Shown: positions 63,746 to 64,000 of the stretch, in pieces
Layout of the letters: every line of letters begins with the position of its first letter
How positions within the stretch are numbered: position 1 is the first letter of the stretch
DNA from: Nematopogon swammerdamellus
Lineage: Eukaryota > Arthropoda > Insecta > Lepidoptera > Adelidae
Assembly: GCA_946902875.1 (NCBI GenBank)
Contig: OX336340.1
Span: 7,461,739-7,525,738, forward strand
Length of the DNA stretch: 64,000 nt
Direction of reading: 5' to 3'
Made by a program: the position numbers and the translations under genes
The notes under the pieces: model-generated
What the model saw: only the letters and a program-made list of their open reading frames with translations
Told to the model about the DNA's origin: nothing
Database searches by the model: none

Positions 63746-64000
63746 TAAGGTATATAATACTGAAAGGGGTATTTTTATACCCCTTTCTAGGCATATTTTT
63801 CTATTCTCCATAGATTTGGGGGACAGGGTTGGCATAATAAACATCCCTATCAGTATTCCATGCGCTACTGCGTACACCTTGTATTTTATACGACTAGTAA
63901 GTAGTACGTAGTAAGTTAAGTTACTACCACACAATACAATTTCAAAATCAAGGCCACAAGTGGCCGTGATCAGGCAATTGTGGCCGCCACCAGTGGCTGA
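63746..64000. other. Intronic end of window, nothing recognised
   Basis: A small inverted repeat (gaaaggggtattt then aaatacccctttc-like, around 63760-63790) and short open frames only. No further RAD54L2-like exon is visible before the window ends. Confidence 0.4.

Overview
This is AT-rich eukaryotic DNA, almost certainly from a moth or butterfly. The evidence is two intron-rich genes with GT-AG junctions, one of them a 27 kDa haemolymph-glycoprotein type gene best known from Lepidoptera, set in dense SINE, MITE, Penelope, jockey/RTE, hAT and Harbinger debris. No bacterial-style genes or operons are present.

Two protein-coding genes can be assembled, arranged tail to tail. (1) Plus strand, 22824-35339: four exons with matching phases encode 196 residues of a secreted, cysteine-rich, N-glycosylated protein of the 27 kDa haemolymph glycoprotein / DUF1397 family. 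The signal-peptide exon upstream and the exact C-terminus were not found. (2) Minus strand, 63071 down to 46804: seventeen exons join without a phase error into 1848 residues plus stop. They encode the C-terminal part of a SNF2-family ATPase of the RAD54L2/ARIP4 type. The window starts inside RecA lobe 1, so the Walker A exon lies beyond base 64000. The motor carries a roughly 620-residue insertion between its two RecA lobes: a Y/P/N/G/Q-rich prion-like tract, then a Lys/Glu/Ser tract with a cluster of SUMO-type motifs.

The first 22 kb hold no gene I can support and are largely layered mobile DNA. They include a Harbinger-like element (3257-5111), a rearranged Penelope-like element with a hammerhead-like ribozyme (about 7701-8926), several MITEs, and a giant inverted duplication (14109-19946). 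That duplication contains a hAT remnant, which in turn contains a 339-bp head-to-head hammerhead-bearing insertion with a 12-bp target-site duplication. Introns of the 27 kDa-type gene contain a fold-back complex (22942-27906) with jockey and other relics, SINEs, and an endonuclease-like ORF followed directly by another hammerhead-like core (34107-34566). Introns of the RAD54L2 gene carry SINEs, LINE fragments, poly-C tracts and a 299-bp tandem triplication.

The strongest leads are the interlobe insertion in the SNF2 motor and a set of four hammerhead-like motifs in three different elements. All four share one unpaired nucleotide between the CUGANGA core and helix II.
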